Positions 9,205 to 19,362 of a stretch of 64,000 bases of DNA are shown here, in pieces. Each line of letters opens with the position of its first letter. Position 1 is the first letter of the stretch. A program made the position numbers and the translations under genes. Below the pieces are notes generated by a model that saw only the letters and a list, made by a program, of their open reading frames with translations, did no database searches and was not told the DNA's origin. Location of the stretch: positions 1 through 64,000 of the forward strand of contig JACKCC010000024.1 in NCBI GenBank assembly GCA_020634245.1, written 5' to 3'. Source of the DNA: Ardenticatenaceae bacterium (GTDB lineage: Bacteria > Chloroflexota > Anaerolineae > Promineifilales > Promineifilaceae).

Positions 9205-11748
9205 CTATTCATTCAACCAGACCACATTTGTGCAATTGCCCAAACTATTGGGAATGAACTGTTCGTAATCATAAGCAGGCGCGGCAAGAGTCATCGTCTG
9301 ATTTTCCTGAACGATTATCAGCCATCGTCCATCTGCTGACCAATCATACGTATTGGCCGGCGTAAAACCGCCCGGCCTGGTTCCGGCAAACATTTTCACC
9401 TGATCGGTATCTAAATCGTACAAAAAAAGATCGTTGCGCGTTTCGTAAAACAACTGCTGACCGTCTTCAGTGCCGGTTACGACAAGGAAACGGCCGTCCG
9501 GCGAAAAGCCTAGCGAATGAGACTCGCCCAGTCCTGTTTCTAAAAGAAACCGCAATTCATCGGTGTTCACATTATACGAGAAAATATAAACCTTGCGGTC
9601 ATTCCCTGTGGCGACAACAAAAATCAGGTTCGGTTGCTGCAGATGAGGTATCACGTAATGGATGAAAGGAACTGTAAACGAACTGTCTTCCGGCAAGGCC
9701 AATTGCAGTTGCGACGGCAACAAAATGGGTTGGGGCGTCTCGTCTGTAATAGACATCAAAACCAGTTCTTGCCGGTTACCATCAGCAGAAAGGGGAATTT
9801 GCCTGATAAAGCCGAACGTTGATTCATCCAGCCAGAATGGGGCATAGCCCATGCCCACATAGGTTAACGCATCCAGGCTGGTGGCTGGCGGCTGGCTGTT
9901 ACCCCGGTAAATGGGCCATTCATCAGGGGTAAACGTGGGATCGAAAAGGATAGTACGGCCGTTCATCACAAATGGCTCATATCCCAATGAATCGGTCGGC
10001 AGCATCAGAAAATCCGTGCCCTGCGGCGACCAAACCGGGTATCCACCCAATGGCTCAAGCTGGCAGTCACCGGCGGTACAGGCCGGCCAATCAACCCGAT
10101 TGATAACCAGTTCATTTAGGCCGTAAACCTGCAAATATTGCCCCGTCGGGTCAAACTGACCAAAGGTGATCGTCTGGTCGGCCGGCAAGATTTGGCGTCG
10201 GCCGTCTTGCCAGAGATAAGTGTGCAGCACCTCATCATCATCTGCTTGCAGCAATAATAATGCTTCGTCATCTGGCAGCGGGCTGAGGGATAATGTCAAT
10301 CCGTCAAGGGCATGGGGGATTAGTTCCGAATTGGCTAACCGGTATTGGTATAATTGGGCCTGTTCGGCCTCCTGGTCGGATGAACAAAGCAGGTAAATAT
10401 CTTGTGTTGGCAGCGGCAGCGGCGGCGGTTTCTGACGGACCAGGTATTGTTCCAAAGCATACGACCGCCAGCGGCTGCCCAATGAATAACGATTAAATTC
10501 TGTTGATTCGGCAGAAATTGCCCCCAGCCAATTGGTAAAAAGCAGATTGCGGCTTATTTTTTGCTGCAAGCCGGCAATAGAATTATTGGGTAACTGTTGG
10601 TGGATAAAATCGACGGCCGTTACCACCAACCAATTATCTTCTCTGTTTAATAAATTAACTGGGCTGCGCCAGCCGTCATCCAGGTCTTCAAAGGCAATGT
10701 TCTCGCGTATCACCCGCTCATAATCGGCACGATTGAGGTTTAACGGCCGTAATCCCAACGCGTCCAATTGATAATCGAGCAGCGCCTGGAAATATGCCAG
10801 ATGATCGCAGCATTCGTAACCGGTTAGTTGGGCAACCGCTGCACCGACCAGTTGGATAGCGTAGCCGCGAAAAAGCGCCTGGTAACCAGTTTCGTCCAGA
10901 GGCAGCCCAACCAGCGTTGGCGTCGGCAGATTAAGCTGTCCACGCTCGTCCAAAGCGAAAACCGGGCGGGCAAAGTCGATTAGAAGCTGCGGATCGTTCT
11001 CCATCCGTACATTCAGGGAAAAGCCATCAGGGCAGTTGAGGTCGACCAGCGAACGGCACATTTCGGCCAGCTTGGCCTCCAAATCAAAAGCCAGTCGTAA
11101 AGCCAGTTCAGCATCTCGCGCTGGATATACCAGGCGGAGCGCCCCCCCGGATGTGGTTTCAAAACCGCCCCAAAATTCGGCTGTAGGCGGCGCATACAAC
11201 CAGCGCTGGGAACCCAGGCGGTAAACGGCCGTTTGCCGCAGCTTCACCGTCTCCGTCACCCCATTACCCACGTTCACCGCGTAATCTTGCAAAAAAGCCA
11301 TCTCGGCGGCGCTCAGTTCCGGGTTCAGCTCGATGGTGACCGCCCCACTATCGACGTCGGCCTGAGTAACGGCCGTGTCCACCGACAGCCGGGTCAAATC
11401 AAATGCCGAGCGGTCGAACAGGCCGTTGTACTGAACCAATTCGCTTTGCGCCTCCACCCAGGCATCGTCTATCCCAGACAAAAGCGTGTTAAAAAGCTCC
11501 ACGTCCCGGTCGGCGCTGGCCTGCTGAACTAAATTATGCGAGGCCAGGATGTCACCGGTGGCGTTGGCCGTGGCCGTTTCGATGCGCTGGTTGACCTGCC
11601 GGTAGATGAGGGCAACGGCCGTGATCACCCCCACCACAATTAAGGCATAGGTGATCCAGGGATGGCGGCGGGGAACGGCCGTTTCTGCTGCCGATCCTCT
11701 ATCATCCCAGTTGACGTCGTCATCGGTTTGCCAGTTGAAGTTGGACAT
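9205..11748 (-). CDS. Membrane-anchored protein with C-terminal propeller-like region, paralogue 1
   Basis: An 847-residue relative of the next gene. The acidic N terminus (NWQTDDDVNWDDRG) is followed by a membrane segment near residues 31-48, then ILASHNLVQQASADRDVELF, then PARDAELALRLAFDLEAKLAEM and TLVGLPLDETGYQALFRGYA, each with a counterpart in the downstream paralogue. The C-terminal part has PD40-like blades (LGFSPDGRFLVVTGTEDGQ, YDWSADGRWLIIVQE). It is about 100 residues longer than the paralogue, mostly in the middle. First gene of the pair; a run of CTAATTGCTAATTGC words precedes its start. No enzymatic motif was seen. Confidence 0.8.
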   Translation of the reverse strand: MSNFNWQTDDDVNWDDRGSAAETAVPRRHPWITYALIVVGVITAVALIYRQVNQRIETATANATGDILASHNLVQQASADRDVELFNTLLSGIDDAWVEAQSELVQYNGLFDRSAFDLTRLSVDTAVTQADVDSGAVTIELNPELSAAEMAFLQDYAVNVGNGVTETVKLRQTAVYRLGSQRWLYAPPTAEFWGGFETTSGGALRLVYPARDAELALRLAFDLEAKLAEMCRSLVDLNCPDGFSLNVRMENDPQLLIDFARPVFALDERGQLNLPTPTLVGLPLDETGYQALFRGYAIQLVGAAVAQLTGYECCDHLAYFQALLDYQLDALGLRPLNLNRADYERVIRENIAFEDLDDGWRSPVNLLNREDNWLVVTAVDFIHQQLPNNSIAGLQQKISRNLLFTNWLGAISAESTEFNRYSLGSRWRSYALEQYLVRQKPPPLPLPTQDIYLLCSSDQEAEQAQLYQYRLANSELIPHALDGLTLSLSPLPDDEALLLLQADDDEVLHTYLWQDGRRQILPADQTITFGQFDPTGQYLQVYGLNELVINRVDWPACTAGDCQLEPLGGYPVWSPQGTDFLMLPTDSLGYEPFVMNGRTILFDPTFTPDEWPIYRGNSQPPATSLDALTYVGMGYAPFWLDESTFGFIRQIPLSADGNRQELVLMSITDETPQPILLPSQLQLALPEDSSFTVPFIHYVIPHLQQPNLIFVVATGNDRKVYIFSYNVNTDELRFLLETGLGESHSLGFSPDGRFLVVTGTEDGQQLFYETRNDLFLYDLDTDQVKMFAGTRPGGFTPANTYDWSADGRWLIIVQENQTMTLAAPAYDYEQFIPNSLGNCTNVVWLNE

Positions 11749-11862
11749 GGTTACTAACTGCTAATCGCTAATTGCTAATTGCTTACGCTTCCCATTTTAC
11801 GTGAGGAACGGCCGTACACAACCTACGACAACCCTCCATTCATAAAACACTAACGGCCATAC

Positions 11863-11925
11863 AGTGCCAGGCACAGGGCATCAGGTTTTACATAAACCAG
11901 GCTGTCCCGTCCTGTGCCTGGCACT
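11863..11925. repeat. Inverted repeat, GTGCCTGGCAC word family
   Basis: A perfect 15-base inverted repeat, AGTGCCAGGCACAGG at 11863-11877 and its complement at 11911-11925, around a 33-base loop. It sits between the divergent propeller genes and the alaS promoter. A related hairpin (GTGCCTGTCAC) follows alaS at 14959-14994. Confidence 0.85.
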
Positions 11926-11937
11926 TTGCAAACCTGG

Positions 11938-11966
11938 TTGACAGACACGGCCGTCTCCTCTAAAAT
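11938..11966 (+). promoter_or_regulatory. Promoter of the alaS leader
   Basis: TTGACA at 11938-11943, exactly 17 bases, then TAAAAT at 11961-11966: a near-consensus sigma70-type promoter. An ACGGCCGT octamer lies in the spacer. Transcription would start near 11973, about 20 bases before the leader-peptide ATG. Confidence 0.75.
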
Positions 11967-11992
11967 GTGCTTTACATTTACAGGATAACGTC

Positions 11993-12073
11993 ATGAAATC
12001 ATTTACGTCAATCAGCAACTACAGCGCCGCCGCTGCTAGCCAGACCTCCGGTCTGGATCGTTTGTGTGCCTGA
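11993..12073 (+). CDS. Putative leader peptide with four consecutive Ala codons (alaS attenuator)
   Basis: A 26-codon reading frame starting ATG at 11993, with AGGA at 11982-11985 seven bases upstream, ending TGA at 12071-12073. Codons 12-15 are GCC GCC GCT GCT (12026-12037), followed by Ser and the left arm of a hairpin, and the last sense codon is again GCC. The frame lies between a good promoter and an intrinsic terminator ahead of alaS. In the classic attenuation layout a ribosome stalled for lack of Ala-tRNA at these codons would cover 12040-12046 and free 12048-12056. No homologue was consulted; recognition rests on layout. Confidence 0.65.
   Translation: MKSFTSISNYSAAAASQTSGLDRLCA
12040..12056 (+). 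promoter_or_regulatory. Leader hairpin 1:2, alternative partner of the terminator arm
   Basis: CCAGACC (12040-12046) pairs with GGTCTGG (12050-12056). The right arm, extended as CCGGTCTGG (12048-12056), can instead pair over nine bases (one G-U) with CCAGACTGG at 12107-12115, the left arm of the terminator. The two structures exclude each other, as in trp-type attenuators. Confidence 0.65.
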
Positions 12074-12103
12074 TTGACGCGAACCAATAACCCGCCGCAA
12101 ACG

Positions 12104-12137
12104 CCGCCAGACTGGAACCCCGGTCTGGCGGTTTTTT
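12104..12137 (+). terminator. Intrinsic terminator (attenuator) upstream of alaS
   Basis: A 12-base-pair stem, 12104-12115 with 12120-12131, one G-U pair, AACC loop, followed at once by six T residues (12132-12137). It lies 109 bases before the alaS start and 30 bases after the leader-peptide stop. The position makes it a conditional terminator for alaS rather than the end of any upstream gene. Confidence 0.8.
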
Positions 12138-12161
12138 GTTGCTACGGTAAAATTTGATAGG

Positions 12162-12232
12162 AGAGATTGGAGATTAGAGACTGGAGACTGTAACGTACAG
12201 TCCCAATCTCTAGTCTCCAGTCTCCAATCTCT
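12162..12232. repeat. Intergenic inverted repeat, GGAGACT/GGAGATT word family
   Basis: Arms of GAGATTGGAGATTAGAGACT and its complement flank ACTGTAACGTACAGT, itself a small palindrome. It fills the space between the attenuator and the alaS ribosome binding site (TGGAG near 12236). The same word family is at 4779-4849. Confidence 0.85.
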
Positions 12233-12246
12233 AAAATGGAGCAATT

Positions 12247-14952
<2,706 letters not shown>

Positions 14953-14958
14953 TGATTC

Positions 14959-14994
14959 AAGGTGACAGGCACTTTCCGAAGTGCCTGTCACCTT
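14959..14994. terminator. Bidirectional terminator-like hairpin after alaS
   Basis: A perfect 16-base stem (14959-14974 with 14979-14994) around a TCCG tetraloop, between convergent alaS and the EAD-FGE gene. Its core word GTGACAGGCACTT resembles the repeat at 11863-11925, so it belongs to the same dispersed family. Confidence 0.8.
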
Positions 14995-15008
14995 ACGTTT
15001 GGAGAATA

Positions 15009-16331
15009 TTACTTCTGGGCACACCTAAATCCCACATACTCAGCACGGAACGTGGGAATGTAATTATAACGTCTATAAGTAAGAACATCATCGCTAGAGT
15101 CAAACCATGAACCTCCGCGCATGGCCTTAAAACCACTATTGTCTGCTCCTTGTGGATTATAGAAAGGTGAATACAGATAGTAATCATTGGTATACCAATC
15201 ATAAACCCATTCTCGCACATTACCTGCTGTATCCAATACTTCATAAAAACTAACGCCAGAAGGATAATTACCTACATATATTGTATCGCCAATGCATCCA
15301 GAATAATTCGTACGACCACAATCAATTATTGGTCCCCACGGATAAATGCGCGCTTCTTGCATTACCTCATCCCAACGTGCCGCTTTTTCCCATTCTGCTT
15401 CTGTGGGCAAGCGTCCCCCGGCCCATTCACAATATGATTGAGCATCATTCCAACTCACGTAAATCACCGGATAGTTATCAAAATCAGTATTGCTATAGTA
15501 ACTACTGTGTGTATAGCTTCCATTTTGCGCCGGAGTGCGACAATAGTTAGCAAATACACATTGAGCATACATACTATTCGTCACTTCCATTTGGTCAATC
15601 CAATAAGCATCCAAAAACACTTCATGAGTTGCATCGCCATTTCCCATTATAAACCTACCTTCTGGCACATACACCATCACTGCCGCATCTTTCGGGCGAA
15701 TTCGGGTACTACCAATGCCAGGCGTTAGTGTGGGAGTAATCGTGGGCGTGTTTGTCGGTTCGGGTGTTGCGGTATCGGTTGGCTCAATCGTAGGTGTATT
15801 TGTCGGTTTGGGCGTGGTGGTATCGGTTGGCTCAATCGTGGGCGTATTTGTGGGTACGCTTGCTATTATTTGGGTAGGAGGCAATGTTTTAGTTGGTGTA
15901 GTAGTGGGAGTTGCTGCTAAGCGACCGCCGCCAGTTACTAACTGAAAAACACCAAACAACGCCAAAGCTATCACAACCGAGCCGCCAATCCAGCCCCAAA
16001 CGGGAATTTGACGAAGGGAAATCTGGCGAGGGTTGCGTTCTGGTGGCGTAAACGGCACCGGTGCGACATCCAGGCTAACTGATTCGGAGAGGTCGGGCCA
16101 TTCAATTTTTGGCCGTTTATAGGCACAAAAATTCAGCAGATCGTCTAATCGCCCCTCTCGGTTCATACGAGCGATTAAGGATTCGATACGAGTAGATAAC
16201 GTTTCACCCCGCAAATCATCATATTCAATTCCCAACTCAAAACAGAGGCTGCGAATTTCTTCCTTATCAAATGTATCCGTGATAAGGTCTCTTATCTGAA
16301 CGAGTAATTGATTCTTTGAATTTTGCGCCAT
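15009..16331 (-). CDS. Effector-associated-domain / TM / formylglycine-enzyme-like (FGE-sulfatase) protein
   Basis: A 440-residue protein in four parts. Residues 1-75 (LITDTFDKEEIRSLCFELGI, then YDDLRGETLSTRIESLIARM) match the small helical effector-associated adaptor domains (EAD). A membrane segment lies near 113-133. A Thr/Pro-rich linker (about 140-205) contains near-perfect repeats of TNTPTIEPTDT. Residues 210-440 form an FGE-sulfatase/SUMF1 domain (YVPEGRFIMGNG, DAYWIDQMEVTNSMYAQCV, WEKAARW, GNVREWVYDWY, AMRGGSWFDSSDDV). In known conflict systems EADs recruit effectors and FGE-like domains act as recognition modules. No EAD partner was recognised in this window. Confidence 0.85.
   Translation of the reverse strand: MAQNSKNQLLVQIRDLITDTFDKEEIRSLCFELGIEYDDLRGETLSTRIESLIARMNREGRLDDLLNFCAYKRPKIEWPDLSESVSLDVAPVPFTPPERNPRQISLRQIPVWGWIGGSVVIALALFGVFQLVTGGGRLAATPTTTPTKTLPPTQIIASVPTNTPTIEPTDTTTPKPTNTPTIEPTDTATPEPTNTPTITPTLTPGIGSTRIRPKDAAVMVYVPEGRFIMGNGDATHEVFLDAYWIDQMEVTNSMYAQCVFANYCRTPAQNGSYTHSSYYSNTDFDNYPVIYVSWNDAQSYCEWAGGRLPTEAEWEKAARWDEVMQEARIYPWGPIIDCGRTNYSGCIGDTIYVGNYPSGVSFYEVLDTAGNVREWVYDWYTNDYYLYSPFYNPQGADNSGFKAMRGGSWFDSSDDVLTYRRYNYIPTFRAEYVGFRCAQK
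15718..15866 (-). repeat. In-gene tandem repeat encoding Thr/Pro linker
   Basis: About three copies of a roughly 48-base unit encode TNTPTIEPTDT-type repeats in the linker of the EAD-FGE protein. Copies differ by only a few bases, so the linker length is likely to vary between strains. Confidence 0.75.
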
Positions 16332-16479
16332 GATAAATGCTGCTTAAGCTGGTTGGCTGGTTAATTGACTGGCTAAAATTATAACTGAATCGGGTAAAAC
16401 CGAGAAACAGTTAATGAGGCAAACTTCAATCTCCATGCTAAAATCGTGAAAACACGCCTTTCACTTTTAGGAGTCCTTC

Positions 16480-16995
16480 ATGCTCTTACTCATTCCATTC
16501 ACACGTTTGGAGTTCAAAACTTACCTGGACGCTGAAAATGTCCGGCAGCGGCTGGCGGCCGAGGTCGAGCCAAGCTCCATCTTTAGGCAGTCAATCTGGC
16601 GGCGCGATCATCGCTTTTTTGCCGGACAAGTTGAGGAGAACGGCCGTTTCCAAATAAACCGGGTCATCCGCTACCGCAACTCTTTTTTGCCTTACATCTA
16701 TGGCGAAATTGTGGACGATCTGGACGCCACCCGCATCAAATTGCGCCTGCATCCTCATCCTGTGGTCATGATACTCATGCCTATCTTCCTGGGTATTTTC
16801 TTTTTCACATTTATCGGCGCAGGCCTCATGTCGGGCGATCTGGTCCAAAATTTGTGGGTTGCCTGGCCCATGCTGGGTTTTCTTATCCTTTTTTACACCG
16901 TCATCGTTGGCTTTTTCAACTTTGAAGTGAACAAAGCACGGCAAAAATTAGAGGAAATTTTTCAAGTTAATTCTGTCACTTCCCATTGGGCCTAG
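16480..16995 (+). CDS. Hypothetical two-TM membrane protein
   Basis: A 171-residue protein with a soluble N-terminal half (IPFTRLEFKTYLDAENVRQR, charged middle) and two membrane segments at about 93-115 and 125-147, ending in a short charged tail. AGGAG at 16469-16473 supports the ATG. I recognise no family. It is followed 44 bases later by the toxin-antitoxin pair but that pair has its own promoter, so it is probably a separate unit. Confidence 0.7.
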   Translation: MLLLIPFTRLEFKTYLDAENVRQRLAAEVEPSSIFRQSIWRRDHRFFAGQVEENGRFQINRVIRYRNSFLPYIYGEIVDDLDATRIKLRLHPHPVVMILMPIFLGIFFFTFIGAGLMSGDLVQNLWVAWPMLGFLILFYTVIVGFFNFEVNKARQKLEEIFQVNSVTSHWA

Positions 16996-17002
16996 TCACA
17001 GG

Positions 17003-17031
17003 TTTACATTTATTTGCATATCTGCTATTAT
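17003..17031 (+). promoter_or_regulatory. Promoter of tumEA, predicting a leaderless mRNA
   Basis: TTTACA at 17003-17008, 17 bases, TATTAT at 17026-17031. The expected start point (about 17038-17040) coincides with the tumE ATG at 17040, and no Shine-Dalgarno sequence lies between, so the toxin mRNA may lack a leader. Confidence 0.5.
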
Positions 17032-17039
17032 TGACTCGT

Positions 17040-17342
17040 ATGAGTAAGCAGCCATTCATAAAAACCATCTCTGAACGCTTCACCGTCCCCAAAAGAAAGG
17101 GCGGCGGTCTTATCAAAATCGAAGTGTGGGAAGACGAGAATGGGTTGATTGTCAAGTACAGTATGGTCTATGTGAATCATCAACTCTGTTCAAAAGATAA
17201 CGGCCGTGTTTTTGGATATGATAACGCACACGATTACCATCACAGACATTACATGGGCGAGATTTTCCCTGTGGATGACTTCACAAATTATCAAGACTTG
17301 TTGGATCGGTTTGAAGAAGAAATCAAGGAATTTGTAAAATGA
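17040..17342 (+). CDS. tumE: TumE-family toxin of a type II toxin-antitoxin system
   Basis: A 100-residue protein with the features of the TumE (DUF6516) family: an N-terminal strand pair (LIKIEVWEDENGLIVKYSMV), then DNGRVFGYDNAHDYHHRHYM with conserved Asn, Arg, Tyr, Asp and His residues, and a charged helical end. The family is known as the toxin part of TumE-TumA pairs. The next gene overlaps by four bases (ATGA) and encodes an HTH protein, the expected partner. I chose the ATG at 17040 because it fits the family start and promoter position; an upstream in-frame start at 16986 would add an unrelated hydrophobic stretch inside the preceding gene. Confidence 0.8.
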   Translation: MSKQPFIKTISERFTVPKRKGGGLIKIEVWEDENGLIVKYSMVYVNHQLCSKDNGRVFGYDNAHDYHHRHYMGEIFPVDDFTNYQDLLDRFEEEIKEFVK

Positions 17343-17713
17343 GCGTAACGATAAAACCAGGGTCTTTGTCTGACTTTTTTGCTTCAGCCAGGGAAACGGC
17401 CAAAGAAATTGACGAGGGGCGCAAAATAACGCCCAAAAATATCATCTGGGTTGAACCGGACGACCTTCGCGCATTGCTCAAGCCGGAAAGAACCCGGCTA
17501 GTCGAATACTTGCGCCAAAATAACCGGGTTATCTTTTCTGAACTCATGCAGGCCATGGGAAGAACACCGGCCAGCCTGAACAATGACCTGGAAATTTTAT
17601 CTAAATACCAATTAGTCAGGATTTATAGGGAACCCAATCCTGGACATGGCGTGCGGAAAATTATTGAATCCGCGTTTGAGAATGAACGCATCCAGGTGAT
17701 CGCTGAATTTTAA
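17339..17713 (+). CDS. tumA: TumA-like HTH antitoxin
   Basis: A 124-residue winged-helix protein. The HTH core is TRLVEYLRQNNRVIFSELMQ to ASLNNDLEILSKYQLVRIYR (residues 58-103), typical of HVO_A0114/TumA-like antitoxins. It overlaps the toxin gene by ATGA, so translation is coupled, and the order toxin then antitoxin matches other TumEA modules. Such antitoxins usually also repress their own promoter; a specific operator was not recognised. Confidence 0.78.
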   Translation: MSVTIKPGSLSDFFASARETAKEIDEGRKITPKNIIWVEPDDLRALLKPERTRLVEYLRQNNRVIFSELMQAMGRTPASLNNDLEILSKYQLVRIYREPNPGHGVRKIIESAFENERIQVIAEF

Positions 17714-17725
17714 CCCCCTGGCTCA

Positions 17726-19342
17726 ATGCAAACCATTCGCCTTTCTCTTGACGACGACATCAATTCCATTTGTGACCTGCTGGATTGGTCGGATGACAAG
17801 CGGGTGGTGTTTGTTTTGCCGGAAGAGGAAACGGCTAAGCGTGACTTCGACAAGCTCAGTCACCGTGGGTCTGTCGAAACGGCTCGCCGTGAGCCTGTCG
17901 AAACGGCCGTTCTCCCCCCCGTTGTTACGGCCATCTCCCTCATCCGCCTGCGCCGTTACGCCGACAACAAACGGATAGAAGTCGGTCTGGTCACCGGCAA
18001 CCGTCAACTGGCCCGGCAGGCGCGCGGATTGGGGCTGCCCGCCTTTACCACCGTCGAAGAAGCGGAAATGAGCCGGCGCGGCTGGTGGCGGGGGCGGCGG
18101 CGGCAGGAGCGGCTGGGTCTGCCCACCTACGGCGAACCACTGGATGATGGCAAGCCGCGACCATCCACCGATGATGATGAATTATTACCAACGTCGGCCG
18201 TCACTAAACGCCAGTGGGCCATTCGTTATGCGGCGATTTTGCTCTTTTTTGTGGCCGGGGCGCTGGGTGTCGTCTCCTTTTTATACCTGGTACCGCGGGC
18301 TACGATTATGCTCCAGCCGGAACTGGCCCCTTTGACGGCCGTACAGCAAATTACGGCCGTTCCCGCCCTCCAAACCGTTGACTACAGCCAAAACGCCATC
18401 CCGGCCCGCCTGCTCACCCTGACTCAATCGTGGCAGACCGACGTCGAAACGACCGGCGTTGTTGAAGTGCCGGCCGCCCCGGCGCGCGGCCTGGTCGTCT
18501 TCACCAACCTGACCGAAGAAACCGTCACCGTCCCGGCCGGAACCATCATCCAGACGGAAGACGGGTTAGGCTTCCAAACGGTGGCCGACGTGTCGGTCGC
18601 CGGGGTGGAAGGCAGCACGGCCGAAACAGATGCCATTGCCCTGGAACCAGGACCGCAGGGCAATGTCTCCGCCGAATCGCTGACGGTGCTGCCGGCGGGA
18701 TTGATCGATTTACTAGAGGTGCGTAATCCAGCGCCGATGGTGGGGGGCGACGTGCGGGCGGAAGCGGCCGTTTCCCAGGAAGATTTGAACCGCGTTCGTT
18801 CTCAGGCGCTGCAATTTTTGCAAGCTGTGGCCCAATCGCAGATGGAAGGGATGCTGACCGAGCGGGAATTTTTGGCGCGAGAGTCGCTGCGGGTGGTGGA
18901 AATCGTCAGCGAAACCTATTCGCACCAGGTGGGCGAGCAGACGGCGCAGATTAGCGTGGAGATGGAAGCCGTGTTGCAGGGCACGGCCGTTGACACCACG
19001 GCCGCATCTGGTCTGGTTTACGAGGCGCTGGCCGGGCAGGTCAGACCCGGCTTCACGCTGGTTCCGGAGAGTATCCAATTTGGCGAAGCCGAGGTCGTCA
19101 GCGCCGATGAAGCTGGCAACGTCACTTTTTTGCTGTCGGGCACAGGCGCGGCGGCTACCAATCTCAATTTGGATGAGACATTGGCGGCGATTGCCGGGCA
19201 GGAAACGGGAACCGCTGCTGCTTATTTGTATGAGAATTTGCCGTTAACGGCCGTACCCACCATTCAAATTTGGCCGTTGTGGGTCAAACGCATCCCCTAC
19301 CTGCCGCGACGAATCGAGACCGAAATCCGTACGGATAGCTGA
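17726..19342 (+). CDS. Baseplate-J/gp47-like membrane protein
   Basis: A 538-residue protein of the type usually annotated in Chloroflexota as baseplate J/gp47 family. Residues 1-120 form a soluble alpha/beta domain (RLSLDDDINSICDLLDWSDD, ISLIRLRRYAD, VGLVTGNRQLARQARGLGLP). One membrane segment lies near 167-190. The exported part is beta-rich with GLVVFTNLTEETVTVPAGTI and QTEDGLGFQTVADVSV, the gp47-like core. No other phage-tail genes are near, so a phage role is doubtful. A repeat element lies in frame near residues 41-59. ruvX and mltG follow downstream. Confidence 0.75.
   Translation: MQTIRLSLDDDINSICDLLDWSDDKRVVFVLPEEETAKRDFDKLSHRGSVETARREPVETAVLPPVVTAISLIRLRRYADNKRIEVGLVTGNRQLARQARGLGLPAFTTVEEAEMSRRGWWRGRRRQERLGLPTYGEPLDDGKPRPSTDDDELLPTSAVTKRQWAIRYAAILLFFVAGALGVVSFLYLVPRATIMLQPELAPLTAVQQITAVPALQTVDYSQNAIPARLLTLTQSWQTDVETTGVVEVPAAPARGLVVFTNLTEETVTVPAGTIIQTEDGLGFQTVADVSVAGVEGSTAETDAIALEPGPQGNVSAESLTVLPAGLIDLLEVRNPAPMVGGDVRAEAAVSQEDLNRVRSQALQFLQAVAQSQMEGMLTEREFLARESLRVVEIVSETYSHQVGEQTAQISVEMEAVLQGTAVDTTAASGLVYEALAGQVRPGFTLVPESIQFGEAEVVSADEAGNVTFLLSGTGAAATNLNLDETLAAIAGQETGTAAAYLYENLPLTAVPTIQIWPLWVKRIPYLPRRIETEIRTDS
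17846..17903 (+). repeat. REP-like palindromic element inside a coding sequence
   Basis: TTCGACAAGCTCA (17846-17858) and TGAGCCTGTCGAA (17890-17902) form an inverted repeat with one mismatch. Between them CGTGGGTCTGTCGAAACGG repeats the right arm. The element is translated in frame as part of the baseplate-J-like protein (KLSHRGSVETARREPVET) without breaking it. Confidence 0.75.
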
Positions 19343-19362
19343 AATCTTTCAGGAAAGTTGCA

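Noticed and set aside
11938..12246. T-box riboswitch upstream of alaS
   Set aside because: The T-box consensus AGGGTGGNACCGCG and a specifier-loop layout are absent; the Ala-codon leader frame and competing hairpins explain the region better.
15009..16331. Diversity-generating retroelement target in the FGE domain
   Set aside because: FGE-like domains are common DGR targets, but there is no reverse transcriptase gene and no template repeat in the window.
17726..19342. Prophage or phage-tail-like system based on the gp47-like gene
   Set aside because: No sheath, tube, tape-measure, lysis or integrase gene lies nearby; the neighbours are housekeeping genes.
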